Origin: Acanthaster planci
Lineage: Eukaryota; Echinodermata; Asteroidea; Valvatida; Acanthasteridae
Assembly: GCF_001949145.1 (NCBI RefSeq)
Contig: NW_019091446.1
Span: 205,455 to 245,345, forward strand
DNA length: 39,891 nt
Direction: 5' to 3'
Position 1 is the stretch's first letter. Every line of letters begins with the position of its first letter. Position numbers and translations under genes: made by a program. Positions 20,290 to 33,244 of the stretch are shown here, one piece after another. The notes beneath the pieces are model-generated. The model ran no database searches. It worked only from the letters and a program-made list of their open reading frames with translations, and was not told where the DNA came from.

Positions 20290-23200
20290 ATGGCTAACAA
20301 TAAACGGATGGTGTATGTAGGTAGGTAGGATTTACTTCTTCAAAAATGATTAAGGCCAGAATTTACACAATACATGACCCTCTGGTTTTGAGTTACATGA
20401 GTAAGCCTATGTGCTAGGCTGCACTAACTCTAAAGACCGCACATCGTTAACTGCTTACTAACCCAAGGCCTACGTTAGTTTCCAGTGAATTCTGAACCAA
20501 TCAGAATGTTAAAACTGTTCTAGGGACCTGTAGTCTGTTGTCACTCTACACTGAAATTTTTCTGTCTCCAGGAGGGCTTGCAGAAGAAGTTGACGAGAAA
20601 GTTCTACATGCTGCCCTCATTCCATTCGGGGACATCCTGGATATCAACATCCCCCTAGATTATGAAACAGAAAAGCATCGAGGCTTTGCATTTGTGGAGT
20701 TCGAGTTTGCTGAGGTATTGAAGGCATTCCTGGCTTTGTGGTTACCTTGTCCTCTGTCTTAATTCTTACAAGGACATGCTATTGCTATGCTAAAGCCGAG
20801 TGCAAAAATACAAAAGGTTCTTTTCCCTTTATAAGGTAGGAGGCCTGGTGGGCCCCATATTTTAAGATTGCATTTTTTTCAAAAGGATGAATGGCATTTC
20901 TTAAGTTGTTTTCTGATACTTTGGGGAATAAAGTAAACTTTTATCCCTTCAAACAGGCTTGCATTTATACATGTAGCCAGCTACATGTACACGTACAAAT
21001 TAAAATATGTTACTGAAAAAAGTGAGAAACTAAAAAAGGAAGAGGTAAGAAAGAAGAATAAATGCAAAACCAACAAAGAAAAATTTAAAGAGAGAGATGG
21101 AACACGAAGAAGGAACTCAGCTGCAACAAGAAACTGGCTTATTGCTTTACTTTGATACGTTTGCCTTTATAGACCAAGTTGGGGGACAGTATCTACAGTG
21201 CCTCTGAGATTGCAAATTCCCTATAATGATGAAGATTGATATCATAACTTACATTGTCCTTGTCTGAGATACCAGTAAAGATCAGAGTGCTACAGGTATT
21301 GACTTATGTTTGAGCCATTCATTCCAATGCACATATTCACAATATATGTATTTAATGATTTTTTCCTCACTCCAGGATGCAGCTGCAGCAATTGATAACA
21401 TGGTGAGTCATCATTTCTTTTATGATGCTAATTACAAGGCAGGCTCTGGGAATTGAGCCTAGTAGTAACATGTAGATATCATCCAAATTTGGACCCAACG
21501 ATACAATAACTACATGCACTTGTACAACTTACAAAGTTTAAGGTCCGTCTTTGTCCACTGTTGAGAGTTGGACTCTGTGTTGGTCACGTCACTTGTTATA
21601 TTCGTCTATTTTGCATAAGTTAATACCAGAGTGGCATTGATCCACTGACATTTCAGGTCACTGTTGATGATGTTCAATCATATTTTGTTTAGATAGCTAC
21701 ATGGATAGATGACAGCCTTTTCAAAAAAAAGAAAAAATTATCCCCCTCCAGTAAAAGTGCAGTGTTACGAACTTGGAGTCAGTTGTGTATCATAGATGCC
21801 AGTTAAATGTAGTTTGTGAATGACATGTACATGTACTTTAACTGCAGAATAACAATATACAGAAGTTACTGAGTTCTTTTTAAGTAGGGAATGAATCAAT
21901 GTTTTGTTTACTTCACTGAAAATGTACACATGCAATGGGAAGTTATGACAGTGAACATAATGTTAACTCAGAAGACTCGGATTGCACTGACAAGTGTGAA
22001 TCAGCATCATACATAGTGCTCAGTCACAACCTAAACAACATGGATGATGGTGGATAGCAACAATTCCATACAAGGGAAATTAAGCACTAGCTACTGTGTG
22101 TTAGATGATGCTTTATTTTGTCTTGTTACCCAGAATGACTCTGAGCTATTTGGTCGGACAATACGGGTCAACCTTGCCAAACCAATGAAGATCAAAGAAG
22201 GGCACTCAAAAGCAGGTATTGGACTTTACGCCAGGAGTATCCCTGTAAACTATGATGAGAGATCAAAGTGTGTAAAGCATTGCAGTAGTTGAGTTTACCA
22301 TTTCTGAACCCAAGTCCTGCTGGTTACTAGCTATCAACCAATGATCGGACCGGACATTCAACAATGACAAAACATCGGATTGGCATAATTTGACTTTCCT
22401 TGCCGGTACGAGTGCCGATGTTTACATGAAGAAAGGAGCAAACTCTGCCCTCAGTTTTGGCAAACAAAAATCTCACATTTTTATTTGAGAATGAATACTG
22501 TTTTGTTTTCATTCGGTGTGATAAATGAACAGTTATACATTGGTAAAACCCACATAACGTATCCTCGAAAATTACACCTGCGTGGTCCATACCGCAACAA
22601 CTCAATGCATGGACCGTGACCCCAAGGAACAGTCAGTGTACGTGTGTACCGTTTCCATTGACAGCCATTAAAACAACCCGGGAACTACACCATGTGTATC
22701 ACCACGTACGAGGTGCTGTGTGACCAGTCTGAAGGTAGCCTGCGATTTAGCCTTTATTCAAGGCATGCGTGGCTACCTGAACACTTGACTTGCACCCTGG
22801 CGTTAGCATGTATGATGAAGACACCAACACATTGGTGCAGCAGTGCCATGCGTGCCTTGACGAAAGGCTACTGTGATTCAGCCTGAGGTGCTGTGTCTAT
22901 TCTGCATGTACCATACACAGTAAGCACTGCGTGGGTTTGTGTGATCAGTTACATCGATCGTGCGCAACTGTGAAGGCAAAAACTAATCCTATTACGGGTA
23001 ATGTGTAAACTGACATTTTAAGGAAGTACACTGGTTTTTGGATTGTTAGGAGTAGGCCTACATCCTGTGAAGGTTACGTTTCAGTTATTGTCGGTAAAAG
23101 CGTCGGATTGGATCAGACATCAACCGATGTTCCGATTAAAACATCGGACATCGGATCATCAGTTAAAATGTACTTCGATTGATCCCTATTGGTTGGGGTC

Positions 23201-26200
23201 AGAGCTAATGTCTAAAAGTATGAGTCCGAGTCTGAAACTCTGAATCTCAGTCCAATAACACAGTTGTTCTTATGCATTGAAAAAAGGCATGAATTCTGAA
23301 TGAGCATGCATTGGGTACATTATAGTACATGCTTTGTTTACATATGTGGAACGTGATCCATCAAGCTCCCATAGGAAAGTGCACATGTAAACAAAGTGTG
23401 AAGTCTTTGTGGTTTAGGTCTACTGGGTGTCATTTATAATCAGTAACTGCAAATATGAACAAAAACAGGACTTACATTTCCAAGTGTTTAAAATACCGCA
23501 ATAATAAGTTCTTGAAGCACTTTGCCCCCCTCCCATCTCCAATGTTTTGCATGACATTTAAACCTAGGTCCATGTAAATAGCTACCAAAATTAGAAAAGG
23601 TATCCAAAATATTAGCATCATAGAGAGTAAGTTATGCCATTAGCCTTGAGAATGTTATAGGAAAGAATTCCTCAGGTTGGAAATGAGAGAGCAGTGTTGA
23701 TTACATTTTCTAGATATTTACGTAGATGTTGAAAGTATGCTGAGGATAACAGAACCGTCATTTATGGGTGGACTTATTGAAAGACTTGGACCAAGGCCAA
23801 AAGTCTTTGGGCCCAGAGCCGAGTCCAAGTTTTAAAAAAAACTGAGTTTTAGTTTGTCAAATAGTGGACTAAAGTCTCACAGCACTGGGCAGTTCAATCA
23901 GCAATAATCTGTTAACGATTAACAGGTTAATGACTTGAATTTTTTATTTAGGCCAAAAACAGACACAAAAAGTAGTTTTGGGATGAAAGTATTGCAGCTT
24001 GAAATTGAGACTGTCAATGGGTAAATGGAAAACAAATCAGAAATGAATCATCTTCTCTCTCGCATAACAGCATCTGGAGTTATATGACACAGTGTAACTC
24101 CTCTCCGTTGATTGCAGTTTGGTCTGATGATAATTGGCTAAAGAAGTACGCTGGAGCCACTTTGAAAAAGCAGGAAGAAAAGGAGAATGTAGATACACAA
24201 GGTGATGAGACAGGCAAACGATCAGCAGAAACAGATGCAAATGAGGTCAGTGTTATGCACTTTGTTTTTAATAATAGGTTTTGCCCGTTTGGCTTGTGTT
24301 TGTCTCGTGTGGTCTTGGGAAGGTCTAAAGTGGTCTCGACTACAACACTGACAGATTATATTCCTTTATACTCCTAGAGAGGTTGTGAGGCCAGTTGGCC
24401 AAATTACAATGTGAAAGGTGTGGTCACCGTAATCTCATTCTATATTCTTTTGCCAACTTTGTAGATGTTGTTCTGGAAATTTGTTTTTCTGTAACGCAGA
24501 CAACCACTTGTCTTTGGGCACACTGAAAGTTATCTGTCAGTTGAATTCTTTAATTGACTCAGTTTACAAGTTACCATTATCATATAGTTTAGAGGCTACA
24601 TGTCAAAGGTTAAGAGCCCTAGATTGTTAAGAATATGAAAGTGTGGAAGTGTCCCTGAAGCTGTCAGGGCAGTTATCACTGGTTGGTGTCAGTGTGTCAA
24701 ATCCTGAAGCTGTCAGGGAGGTTAACACTGGTTGGTGTCAGTGTGTCAAAGCCTGAAGCTGTCAGGGGGTTAACACTGGTTGGTGTCAGTGTGTCGAAGC
24801 CGGAAGCTGTCAGGGTGGTTAACACTGGTTGGTGTCAGTGTGTCAAAGCCTGAAGCTGTCAGGGAGGTTAACACTGGTTGGTGTCAGTGTGTCGAAGCCT
24901 GAAGCTGTCAGGGAGGTTAACACTGGTTGGTGTCAGTGTGTCAAAGCCTGGGAACATAACACCTAATACCTGTGAAGTGTTTTCAGGCCTCTGTGCTCTC
25001 GTCAGAACACGTGGAGGCTTTGTCACATTTTGTTTAAATTTGACACTGTTGATCTGTTGCAGCAATAGTTACATGTGATGCGGATCTGTATATGCCCATC
25101 TGTATTAACATTCTATTCACTTGCAGTCTGGTCACATACATGTATACAGTATATGCAAAGATACTTTGCAAATCAGAAAGTGGTATTCAGAATGCTGTCA
25201 TTGACTCTGAAATGCACAGAATTTACTTGATGCATATTTTTATTGTTACCAACAGGCATCTGCTCCACCCCCTAAGAGGTCAAGGGGAAATCCCCATGTT
25301 TACTTTGACATCAAGATTGGGACTAAGCAAGTGGGTCGTGTTGTCATTGTTCTCCGGGCAGATATTGTTCCCATGACAACAGGTAGTTGTAAATTACAAT
25401 TAATACATGGATATTACTAATGAGAATTAATGCTGGAATTAATGTGACATCAAATCCATGAAAACGGCACTTCAGTACCCGCTGTGTTTTACATTTGTTC
25501 ACGCTTGGATTCTTTTGAGGGCGACTTCTGGGCTGTGGTATGCCCAGTATGCAAAGGTCTGTCCATCAGCAGGCCCCATTGAAACCGCAGCTGCATGATG
25601 AATAGAATGTATGTGTGGTATGCACTAATCCTCACACAATGCTGCGGCTTTTGCAGTCCACAGCTGTGAAGGGGTTAATGGCTGTGTAGTGTTTGGCCGC
25701 AAAACTTCGATAGATAGCTATTGAAATTGGGGAAAAGCACTAACAATTAGCAATTAGATACAATTTTAGCAGGTAGCTTAAACTTGTCAGCTGGAATCCT
25801 GGCAGATATTTATCAGGCGGTAAGCTGAAATTATTTCAAACTATAAAGGCAGAAATATGAGAATTAACATGTGGGTTCATGTGTAAGTCAGCTTAGATCC
25901 TCAATGTTTGGGGCTCATAGAAAGACTTTTGTTTCAGGACCATATGGTAAAGACTATCAAAAGTGCAGGCATGTCATTTCACAAGTCCAGGCACAAGTAC
26001 ATGCAACAGGATTAAGAGCGACAACAAGTTTGTTTATAGTTGAAATGTTTTCATTCTGTTAATGCAACAGCACATTAAGTGCAAATTACGAGTGATCTGA
26101 GTGATCATGAAGAAGATAAGTCAAACGCAGTTAAGTTCATTATATTAGAGACGGAAGGAAACCCCAGACATTGCGAGCTATTCACAAAAGCGGCCTTCTG

Positions 26201-29200
26201 GAGTTTGCAACGGTTTGGCCAATCACAGTGTGCGATATCTGTTAACTCTTTCCAAACGCGCATTGGGCCAACAGATTTTATGCATTGTGATTGGCCAACG
26301 CGTTGCAAACCCCTGGAGGCACACTGTTCTGAAACACCCATATTATAGGGGGAACCCATCAAACCAGGTTGGTACTGAAAACCCAATCCTGCCTATGACT
26401 TTGAACCTGGGCCTCAGAAGTGGAAGGCAAGGAAAGTACAATTACGCAAACCTGGCTCCCTGACAATGATTAATTAATTGATTTGAATGGCTTGTGACTT
26501 GGCTTAGGCCTTGGCTTAGATGTGATGGACTCAGCTATAGCTCTAGATCAAGTGTTTGTGACCATAGTTTCTCTTTTTCACAATTAATGAGATACTTTTG
26601 TATGGAATCTGTACTTCTTTAAGAACACAGATTGCTACTAACAAGTATTTTAATAATCGGTTTTGTTTATTTTAGAGAACTTCAGGTGTCTTTGCACCCA
26701 TGAGAAGGGCTTTGGCTTCAAAGGCAGCACGTTTCATAGGATTATTCCACAATTTGTATCCTTTGTAACTGAAGTTAGGACCATTGTATTAATTGTTAAT
26801 ACAACTTAAAGAGTTTTGTGTAGGACATCGGTCAGCTATGGTAGTAAGAAAGAGTTTTGAATTGAGTTAAATGCTTGTAAAGACGCGGTGCCAAACTCTA
26901 TTGTTTAACACGGAGAGGAGTTATCAGTGAAAGACGCATCCAGGAAATGTACATGTAAATGTACGGTACGGTAAGTCAACTTGCCTGAGCAAACTTACTG
27001 GACTAACTATTCCCTTGCAAAAGTCTGCTAGTTTCACACCTTTACCTGCTGATGCTTGCTCTATCTATTTTGCTACAATGTGTTAATGTACATGGACGTA
27101 CCTAGTTGAACAAAATGGAAGTTCAGAAAGGCCTCTGTTGTCATTGGTTACACTTTTGTGTTTAGTGTCTTTAATGTAATGAATCATCAGTTGAAGGATC
27201 ACAGGCGTGTTTTCTTGAATGTGATGAAATTGTCTGCCAGGCTTTTATGGGGGGAGATATATTTGGCGCTGTTGTATTTGCTATCAAGTGAGTTTATAGT
27301 CATGTTACATTTGATTGTCTTGTCATTTAGCACATCATCATCACTTAAACCTATCACAAAACCTTAATATTTCTTTAATCTTTGCCCCGTTTATAACAGA
27401 CGTGGGAGATATAGAGCTAAATGATTCTCCGTGTGAAAACTAGGTATTTTCCATTTCGCTAAATCCCAAATTCTGCTTCAGAAATTCAAACTCTGTAGTA
27501 AGCATGAAAAAGGAGAGCACGTGTTAAACTATGCATGGAAACCATTTGCTTACCCCCCCTAAAAAAACAAAAAAAGGAAAAGAAACAAATATTGCTTGGA
27601 AATACTTTGCAATGTTTCCAACTTTTTAGAATAATTTTCTGTTTTGATAATTTGTAGAAATCCAAACAATAAATACGGCATCCCCCACCCCTTGATTTCC
27701 CACCGGAGCAATTGTCAAAAACTTGCTTCAGTTAACAGACATTTCATGTGTCAATCCTCATGTATATAATCAAATTGCATGTACAGTGTAAATGTACAGT
27801 GAAGTCATAGAGTAGGGCTTGCATGCAACAGTCGTTGATCACAATATGTTAATGTTAGACGTCAACCCACCATTGTATTTGGCAGTAGTGCCACAAAATT
27901 CAGAAAGTTAACATTAAATCTGAGCCATAAAATGCATGTTTGTGACTGAAAACTTTGCTCTTCATCAAACACTTCCGAGGGCTCATTGAGCTATTGTACA
28001 CCAAGCTTACTAGGTTTTGTTTACTTTAAGAAATATGTTCGTTTTGCTGGTGCGGTTTCATTGTTTCACCATGTGGTACTAGCCTTGTCTCAAGGCATCT
28101 ATGTAGATTCACAGACTGAATTCCCCACGTGTGCAATAACCAGCATACATGTATGTGTGAATGTGAACTTGTCTGCACCTTGATATCAATGCTAGTACGG
28201 TGCACATGTGTACTTTACTGTACAGGCTGCCGCTGCATGCTTGAGGCTTACGACGGGATGCCGCGCCACTGCGCTTGCAAGTATTGGTACCGGGGTGGAC
28301 GACCCAATCATGTAGTGGGGTGGTGTAATTTAGCATGTTTCAAGCATAATGCAAGCATTTTAAAACAGTTTGGTAGGCATTTATTTATGGTTCTTTGCGG
28401 AAAGGTTTCTTTACTTTTAAGCCATTCTTAGTGGGAAATTTGGCAAGTTCCATTTCAAGCAGTGATTTCCATTTGAAAGTGTTGATTCTGCGAATTCCGT
28501 CCATTTTCCGTGATTGCAGAAAATCATTGGCTCTAGAGATATGATTATCAAAGTAGAAATTTTGGGGCGAGAGTAAGGCCAAAATTTACTGTTCTTCATT
28601 TACAATCATCTGCAATTTGATATCTATTGGTTGTCAGGTCCAAGTGATCACTGGTGTCAAAACCATTTCTTCGCTCTTTTGTTATGGTACAAGAAAAAAC
28701 ATCAGCATTATGCAGTGTTTCAAAGCGCTGGTTTGATTGCTACGGGTTGGTTTGTAGGCAACTTGGTTTTGTTGTCGTGTGTGTGTGTTGCAAGTGTGGT
28801 GGCTAGTTTTATATTGTGTTGTGTGTGTTTATTGTCTGATTTCCTTATCTGATGGAAAACAGATGTGCCAAGGAGGAGACTTCACAAACCACAATGGAAC
28901 AGGAGGAAAGTCAATCTATGGCAAGAAATTTGAAGATGAGAACTTCATCTTAAAGCACACACAACCAGGTAAACATTCTTCATCACTATAATATGGAACA
29001 CTGGTCTCTATTCCCTACAAAGACCAAGTATATGAATGCCTTGGTATAACCATTTTGGTACAAAACAGGCATTGCTTCATAAATCTCATTATTTGAAAGT
29101 GGTCCTTGTCTTTTAATTCAGGGCCAATTGTTTTCTGAGCCAGCACTTTATAACCAGGTCACCATTCAAGGTAGTTAGGCTGACAGCCAATTTTCAGTGA

Positions 29201-30399
29201 CAGTTTTAGAGAGGATAAATTGTAACCTTGTTTGGCAGTGTTATTTCAAAGGGGCTGGTGACAGGTCAAACCGCTGACTGCCCCATGTGTTATGAGTAAT
29301 AGGCTGTTTGTCAACAGGCCTGCACACATCCATCTTAGTGGCATTTTTCTTGCAGTAATTTTTGAATTATTGAGTTCATTAGTGACTAATGTTCCTCTCC
29401 ATTGTTATCCCAACATGTAGCTCTTTCTCTAATTTGGTTAACAGGGGTGTTATCTATGGCCAATTCAGGACCGGGTACAAATGGTTCCCAGTTCTTCCTA
29501 ACAACAGCAAAGACAGACTGGTGAGTGACTTTCATTATATGGCAACCTGGTGTCAGTGATCGGCACATTTGGTTGACTAATACCTCACAGTTCTACTTAA
29601 GGGAATAGTTACAGCGTGTATTAGATGTAACCCCTCAGTGGGGAAAATAGACCAGCAGGTTAAGAACCTTTGCAGGCATTGGTTCAAATAGTCATGTATA
29701 TAAAGGGTAAGTGGCATGTGTGATCCATTGAAGTGCAGTTTTCTTTATACAGGCTGTTATCAGTAGGCCACATGTTTTATTTACAGTTTATTTAAGGCAG
29801 CAACTTTGGAGAATGGAATGAAAACAGAAATTGTTTCCGATTCAAGGTTGGCCATTGTTCTGTCTCGGTGGGTTGGTAAACAAGAAAGTGGCCATAGGTC
29901 AGAAAACTTTACAAAAATTGGTACTTTCCTGGATGTGTGCTGATACACTGAATGTGAAATTTCGTGTTATTATTTCCATCAGTGCTAAACAGCATAAATC
30001 ATATGTTTGGTTGAAATTTGTTTTTCTATTTGGCCCAAAATATGTCATAAGATCTGAAAAATAAACAAGCAGCTTAGTTGACACAGAATTCACTTCGCAA
30101 AGTGGTTTTGTTCGAATAACAGACACTGGGATGGAATTTGATTTAAACAGTAGCAGGTAATTGTTGATGTTGGTTTTGCCTTCAGTGATAACAGATTACA
30201 AGATGTAACAGTGAACCAGAAATCTGATGATGTGATTGATACCTTGATGTGTTTGTTCCACAGGCTTGATGGAAAACATGTGGTATTTGGTCATGTGACC
30301 GAGGGAATGGACATTGTGAGGAAAATCGAGAACGTTGGAACCAAGTCGGGAAAACCAAAAGAAAAAGTGACCATTTGTGACTGTGGAGAACTGGTGTAG
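20290..30399 (+). CDS. peptidyl-prolyl isomerase E (cyclophilin 33), complete ten-exon gene
   Basis: A nuclear cyclophilin with an N-terminal RNA-recognition motif; family members act in the spliceosome and bind the MLL PHD3 finger. Exons: 20290-20320, 20572-20714, 21376-21402, 22134-22215, 24118-24245, 25256-25382, 26676-26755, 28863-28968, 29445-29520, 30264-30399. All have GT-AG borders and matching phases, giving 936 nt and 311 residues (human PPIE is 301). RRM residues ~7-84: RNP2 MVYVGG and RNP1 RGFAFVEF (47-54), then [19 protein letters not shown] Lys/Glu linker with KRSRG leads into the cyclophilin domain (~148-311). Catalytic positions are present: FHRIIPQF followed by MCQGGDF (Arg, Phe, Met, Gln), GSQFF, and the [10 protein letters not shown] loop with Trp and His. 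The end is CGELV with TAG at 30397-30399. It should be an active isomerase. The start is supported by the short first exon [10 protein letters not shown] and the clean RRM beginning. Confidence 0.97.
21376..21402 (+). CDS. PPIE exon 3, a 27-bp micro-exon
   Basis: Nine codons (DAAAAIDNM) between a tccag acceptor and a GTGAGT donor, phase 0 on both sides. It supplies the second RRM alpha helix, matching the human AAAAIDNM segment; skipping it would keep the frame but remove that helix. Confidence 0.93.
22332..23170. repeat. region bounded by atcgga-rich inverted words in PPIE intron 4
   Basis: Words such as aaaacatcggat and accgatg cluster at 22332-22385 and, partly inverted, at 23100-23165. 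Between them are short hairpins, for example ggtagcc (22734) with ggctacc (22770), and a direct repeat of aggtgctgtgt (about 22710 and 22886). This looks like a decayed DNA element with subterminal repeats, but I cannot fix its ends. Confidence 0.3.
24654..24946. repeat. 49-bp minisatellite, six copies, in PPIE intron 5
   Basis: Copies start at 24654, 24703, 24752, 24800, 24849 and 24898; one copy is 48 bp through loss of a G. The unit begins cctgaagctgtcaggg and ends gtgtcaaag. Each unit contains acactg and, eight bases later, its reverse complement cagtgt, so every copy can form a small hairpin. Copies differ by only a few bases. Confidence 0.97.
26194..26319. repeat. long imperfect hairpin in PPIE intron 6
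   Basis: The arms at about 26194-26246 and 26267-26319 are inverted copies: gtttgcaac-ggtttggccaatcac on the left against gattggccaacgcgttgcaaac on the right. Each contains a CCAAT/ATTGG motif. The open frames on opposite strands here translate to similar peptides because the sequence is palindromic, so neither is a gene. It may be a MITE or a palindromic regulatory relic. Confidence 0.8.
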
Positions 30400-30677
30400 T
30401 GTTTCTCGACGGAAAACATTAGAGACAATACAACTGTTGTAAAAGAATCGCTAACCAGCCAGCAAAGTCATCCTGCCACCAGACCCGCTAACACTGAGAG
30501 CTGATCACCAATTTCTTTTTCCTCCATGATTTGAGATTTATAGACTTATCAGTGACCAGAATTGTAGTGGTATCCCTTTCACGCTGAAGCTGTGCCCATG
30601 TGTAAACGCACTTTACTCTTCAACCATTGGGTGTTGTGATTTACCAAAAGAAATGTGATCTCAATGATGCATGTGTG

Positions 30678-30735
30678 CAGTGGTGTATCTAGGTTTGAGT
30701 TGGGGCGACGTACATGTCGGGGCTTTTTTTTCTAA
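30678..30735. repeat. fragment related to the 17040-17220 MITE
   Basis: cagtggtgtatctaggtttg resembles the left end CAGTGGCGTAGCTAGG of the MITE at 17040 and is followed by a similar G/T-rich stretch. No matching right end was found. Confidence 0.5.
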
Positions 30736-31237
30736 AAACGATTGTTCCAATTTCTTTCTGTGAAAGAATCCTCTCCTTCTGCTCCCTTAAAAAAACGAAA
30801 GGTGGTTCATGGATTACCGTTTCTTATCAGTTGGCCTTTTAATTCTTAAGAAAACAATTGGTAACACCTCCCCTAGCCCCTGTACTGGTATATATTTTGG
30901 TGCCAACACAGTAAAGATGTCTCCTCAGAGTAGTCTATAAGAAGGTTCATTGTAAAGCAAGAGGTTTATTAATGAAAGACTTTTTGAGATGGTTGACGGT
31001 GGCAAAGGGTACCTGTCCCACACAGCCAGTCCACTTTTGCTTCTGTCATGTTTGAGCTGATACATTTGCCCAAAATGACTCCAACAGTGTAGGACCAATC
31101 ACCTCCAGCACCATCTTAAAAGTATCCCATAATTGTTCTTGCGACTGCCACCATATCATATTGACTTGAATTCATGTTGCACTTACCCAGAATCCAAATA
31201 GTTCTGTTGATATGTATCTGAAATATTCAAAGATAAA

Positions 31238-31484
31238 TGTGACCCGCTTTGTGACAGAGAATCACAAGTCACCAGAGCCAGTTTTGAGTGACAAGCCTTT
31301 AAAAGAACCATGTGCAGTGGAAATCAATGGGAACCGCCGACACTTTTCACCAGTTCAATGTCCGTCAGGATGCCAAAATGAGCGATACATCAAAGCAAAG
31401 AGTTAAGCCTTCTCTTTCTAATATAAATTGAAATAGATTACAGAGAAAGTGGCTTTATGATTCACTTTCACAGAGCAGGTCACA
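31238..31484. mobile_element. 247-bp inverted-repeat element (TGTGACC family)
   Basis: The left end TGTGACCCGCTTTGTGACAG and the right end, read in reverse complement, TGTGACCTGCTCTGTGAAAG form an inverted repeat of about 20 bp with a few mismatches; AATC follows inward on both sides. Both ends lie in AAA/TTT context, so the target duplication is unclear. The open frame inside is not a gene. Confidence 0.7.
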
Positions 31485-31675
31485 AATTTCTCAAATGGTT
31501 TTCCAAAACTATTCCAAAATAAGAAAGAGCTATGAAATTATAGCTCGCACTCAGTTTGTCTAGGACTAGTGAGATTTTGACTCTAATTCACACAGGATTG
31601 GTGTGCCGTGTAGACAACTTGTAACTGTTGCAAGAGTCTTGAAAACCAACTGTGAGATACTTCCATCACATTTAA

Positions 31676-31997
31676 CTCTATTAAAGCTGGGTTGTTTGGG
31701 CCCAGCTCACAGCTGGGAGCAGGGGGTTGGGGGAAGATCCACCCCTCCCCAAGAACTCAGCCATGCCTCACTCAGTTATTTTTTTTTTACTTGGGATGCA
31801 TGTAAAGACACTCCTCATCATTACAAATAAAATGATTTGAACTCGGACATAGTTTTGTTGATACAGTAATTTGAAGTTCAAGGTTAAATGTGTGCCAGCT
31901 TGCATGCATTGAGCACCGCAGTGGAGAAATGTACATTTTTGGCTGACCCACCTCAGAAAATGTGGATTCCCGATCCCCCCCCCCGGCTCTTTAAGGG
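31676..31997. mobile_element. TTAA-type MITE, copy B
   Basis: TTAA flanks both sides (31672-31675 and 31998-32001). The right end GGCTCTTTAAGGG and the left end CTCTATTAAAGCTGGG are inverted and match the termini of copy A at 18508-18909. The interior matches copy A as well. A short C tract (31976-31984) lies near the right end. Confidence 0.8.
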
Positions 31998-32867
31998 TTA
32001 AAACTTGGACTGTAAATGCTTCATGAAACATTTGGAGGCTTTATTCCTGGCAGCCATGTTCCTTTCAGCTGATCAATCAAACCCATATACTTTATTTACT
32101 GGTTCATACAGAAAAGAATGATTACCACAAAGTGGCAAAATTATTACAATTGTAATTAAACATTTTCTGTCCTAGTGCATGTAAACTTTCGACCACAACT
32201 CTGTTACACATTGGTAGTCCATAGACTGAGGATATTACTGTGCTGACTGTATTGTCGATTGGAAACTACTTCAGGACTTGTTGCTGTCACTCATCTTCAG
32301 TTGGCCGTCTCTGTGAAGTAGCAACTAAAAAGTGAAGTGTTTTATGAAATGCTGTAGAGTTGTCAATTGTGGCTGAAAAACATATATATCTGGCAGGTTC
32401 ACAGTGCAGCACTTTTCAAGAAACACATTTCCTGCACAATATTAATGTGGTGTTTTGGGGACAATGGAAATAAAAACATTGAGCCAAAAAATACCAAGTA
32501 CTTTGAGCATTTCTGTACCAAAGTTTAATTCCAAGTAGTGCTGTTTCCATCTATCAATTTGCTGCCCACTGTTAATGTACCCAGCAAGATATTGGACGCA
32601 GGGGTACCCCCCCACCCCACATGTCCAATCACTATACACACCCTTGAGTATTGTTGCCTAACACATCCAGCCTGGATGTCTGTAAAGAATTCCTGAGATT
32701 CGGATCTAACAATGACCACAAAGGTGGGGGGGTGCTCTCCATCCCATATCTTGCTTCACATGTTGTTCATGTCTCTTGAGTTCACAAAAGCAACCAAATA
32801 TGTGGCGGTAACAAAATGAAAAATACTCAATTGCAACACTGACGTTTATCCATGTCTGTGTATAAAG

Positions 32868-33244
32868 CAGTCTGTANNNNNNNNNNNNNNNNNNNNNNNN
32901 NNNNNNNNNNNNNNNNNNNNNNNNNNNNNNNNNNNNNNNNNNNNNNNNNNNNNNNNNNNNNNNNNNNNNNNNNNNNNNNNNNNNNNNNNNNNNNNNNNNN
33001 NNNNNNNNNNNNNNNNNNNNNNNNNNNNNNNNNNNNNNNNNNNNNNNNNNNNNNNNNNNNNNNNNNNNNNNNNNNNNNNNNNNNNNNNNNNNNNNNNNNN
33101 NNNNNNNNNNNNNNNNNNNNNNNNNNNNNNNNNAAATCAGCCTGTATCAGCTAGCCTCTACAGTTTGTGCGAAGCAGCCTGTATCAGCTAGCCTCTACAG
33201 TTTGTGCAAAGCAGCCTGCATCAGCTAGCCTCTACAGTTTGTGT
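32868..33244. repeat. 37-bp tandem array containing the assembly gap
   Basis: Three copies of a unit beginning cagcctgtatcagctagcct start at 33138, 33175 and 33212, just right of the gap. The last bases before the gap (aaagcagtctgta, from 32864) match the start of the same unit with one mismatch. The N run therefore sits inside the array, and its true copy number is unknown. Confidence 0.9.
32877..33133. other. assembly gap (257 N)
   Basis: A run of Ns flanked on both sides by the same 37-bp repeat, so the assembler probably stopped at a tandem array. The stated length should not be trusted. Confidence 0.98.

Larger units (their letters stand above)
30400..32876. other. PPIE 3' flank, intergenic
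   Basis: No coding exon seen. It holds the 3' UTR of PPIE and several elements listed separately (30678, 31238-31484, 31676-31997). AATAAA words on the plus strand occur at 31826-31831 (inside a MITE) and 32469-32474; I cannot say which, if either, is used. Confidence 0.5.

Noticed and set aside
26105-26386. Similar peptides encoded on opposite strands
   Set aside because: The similarity arises from the DNA hairpin at 26194-26319, not from two related genes.
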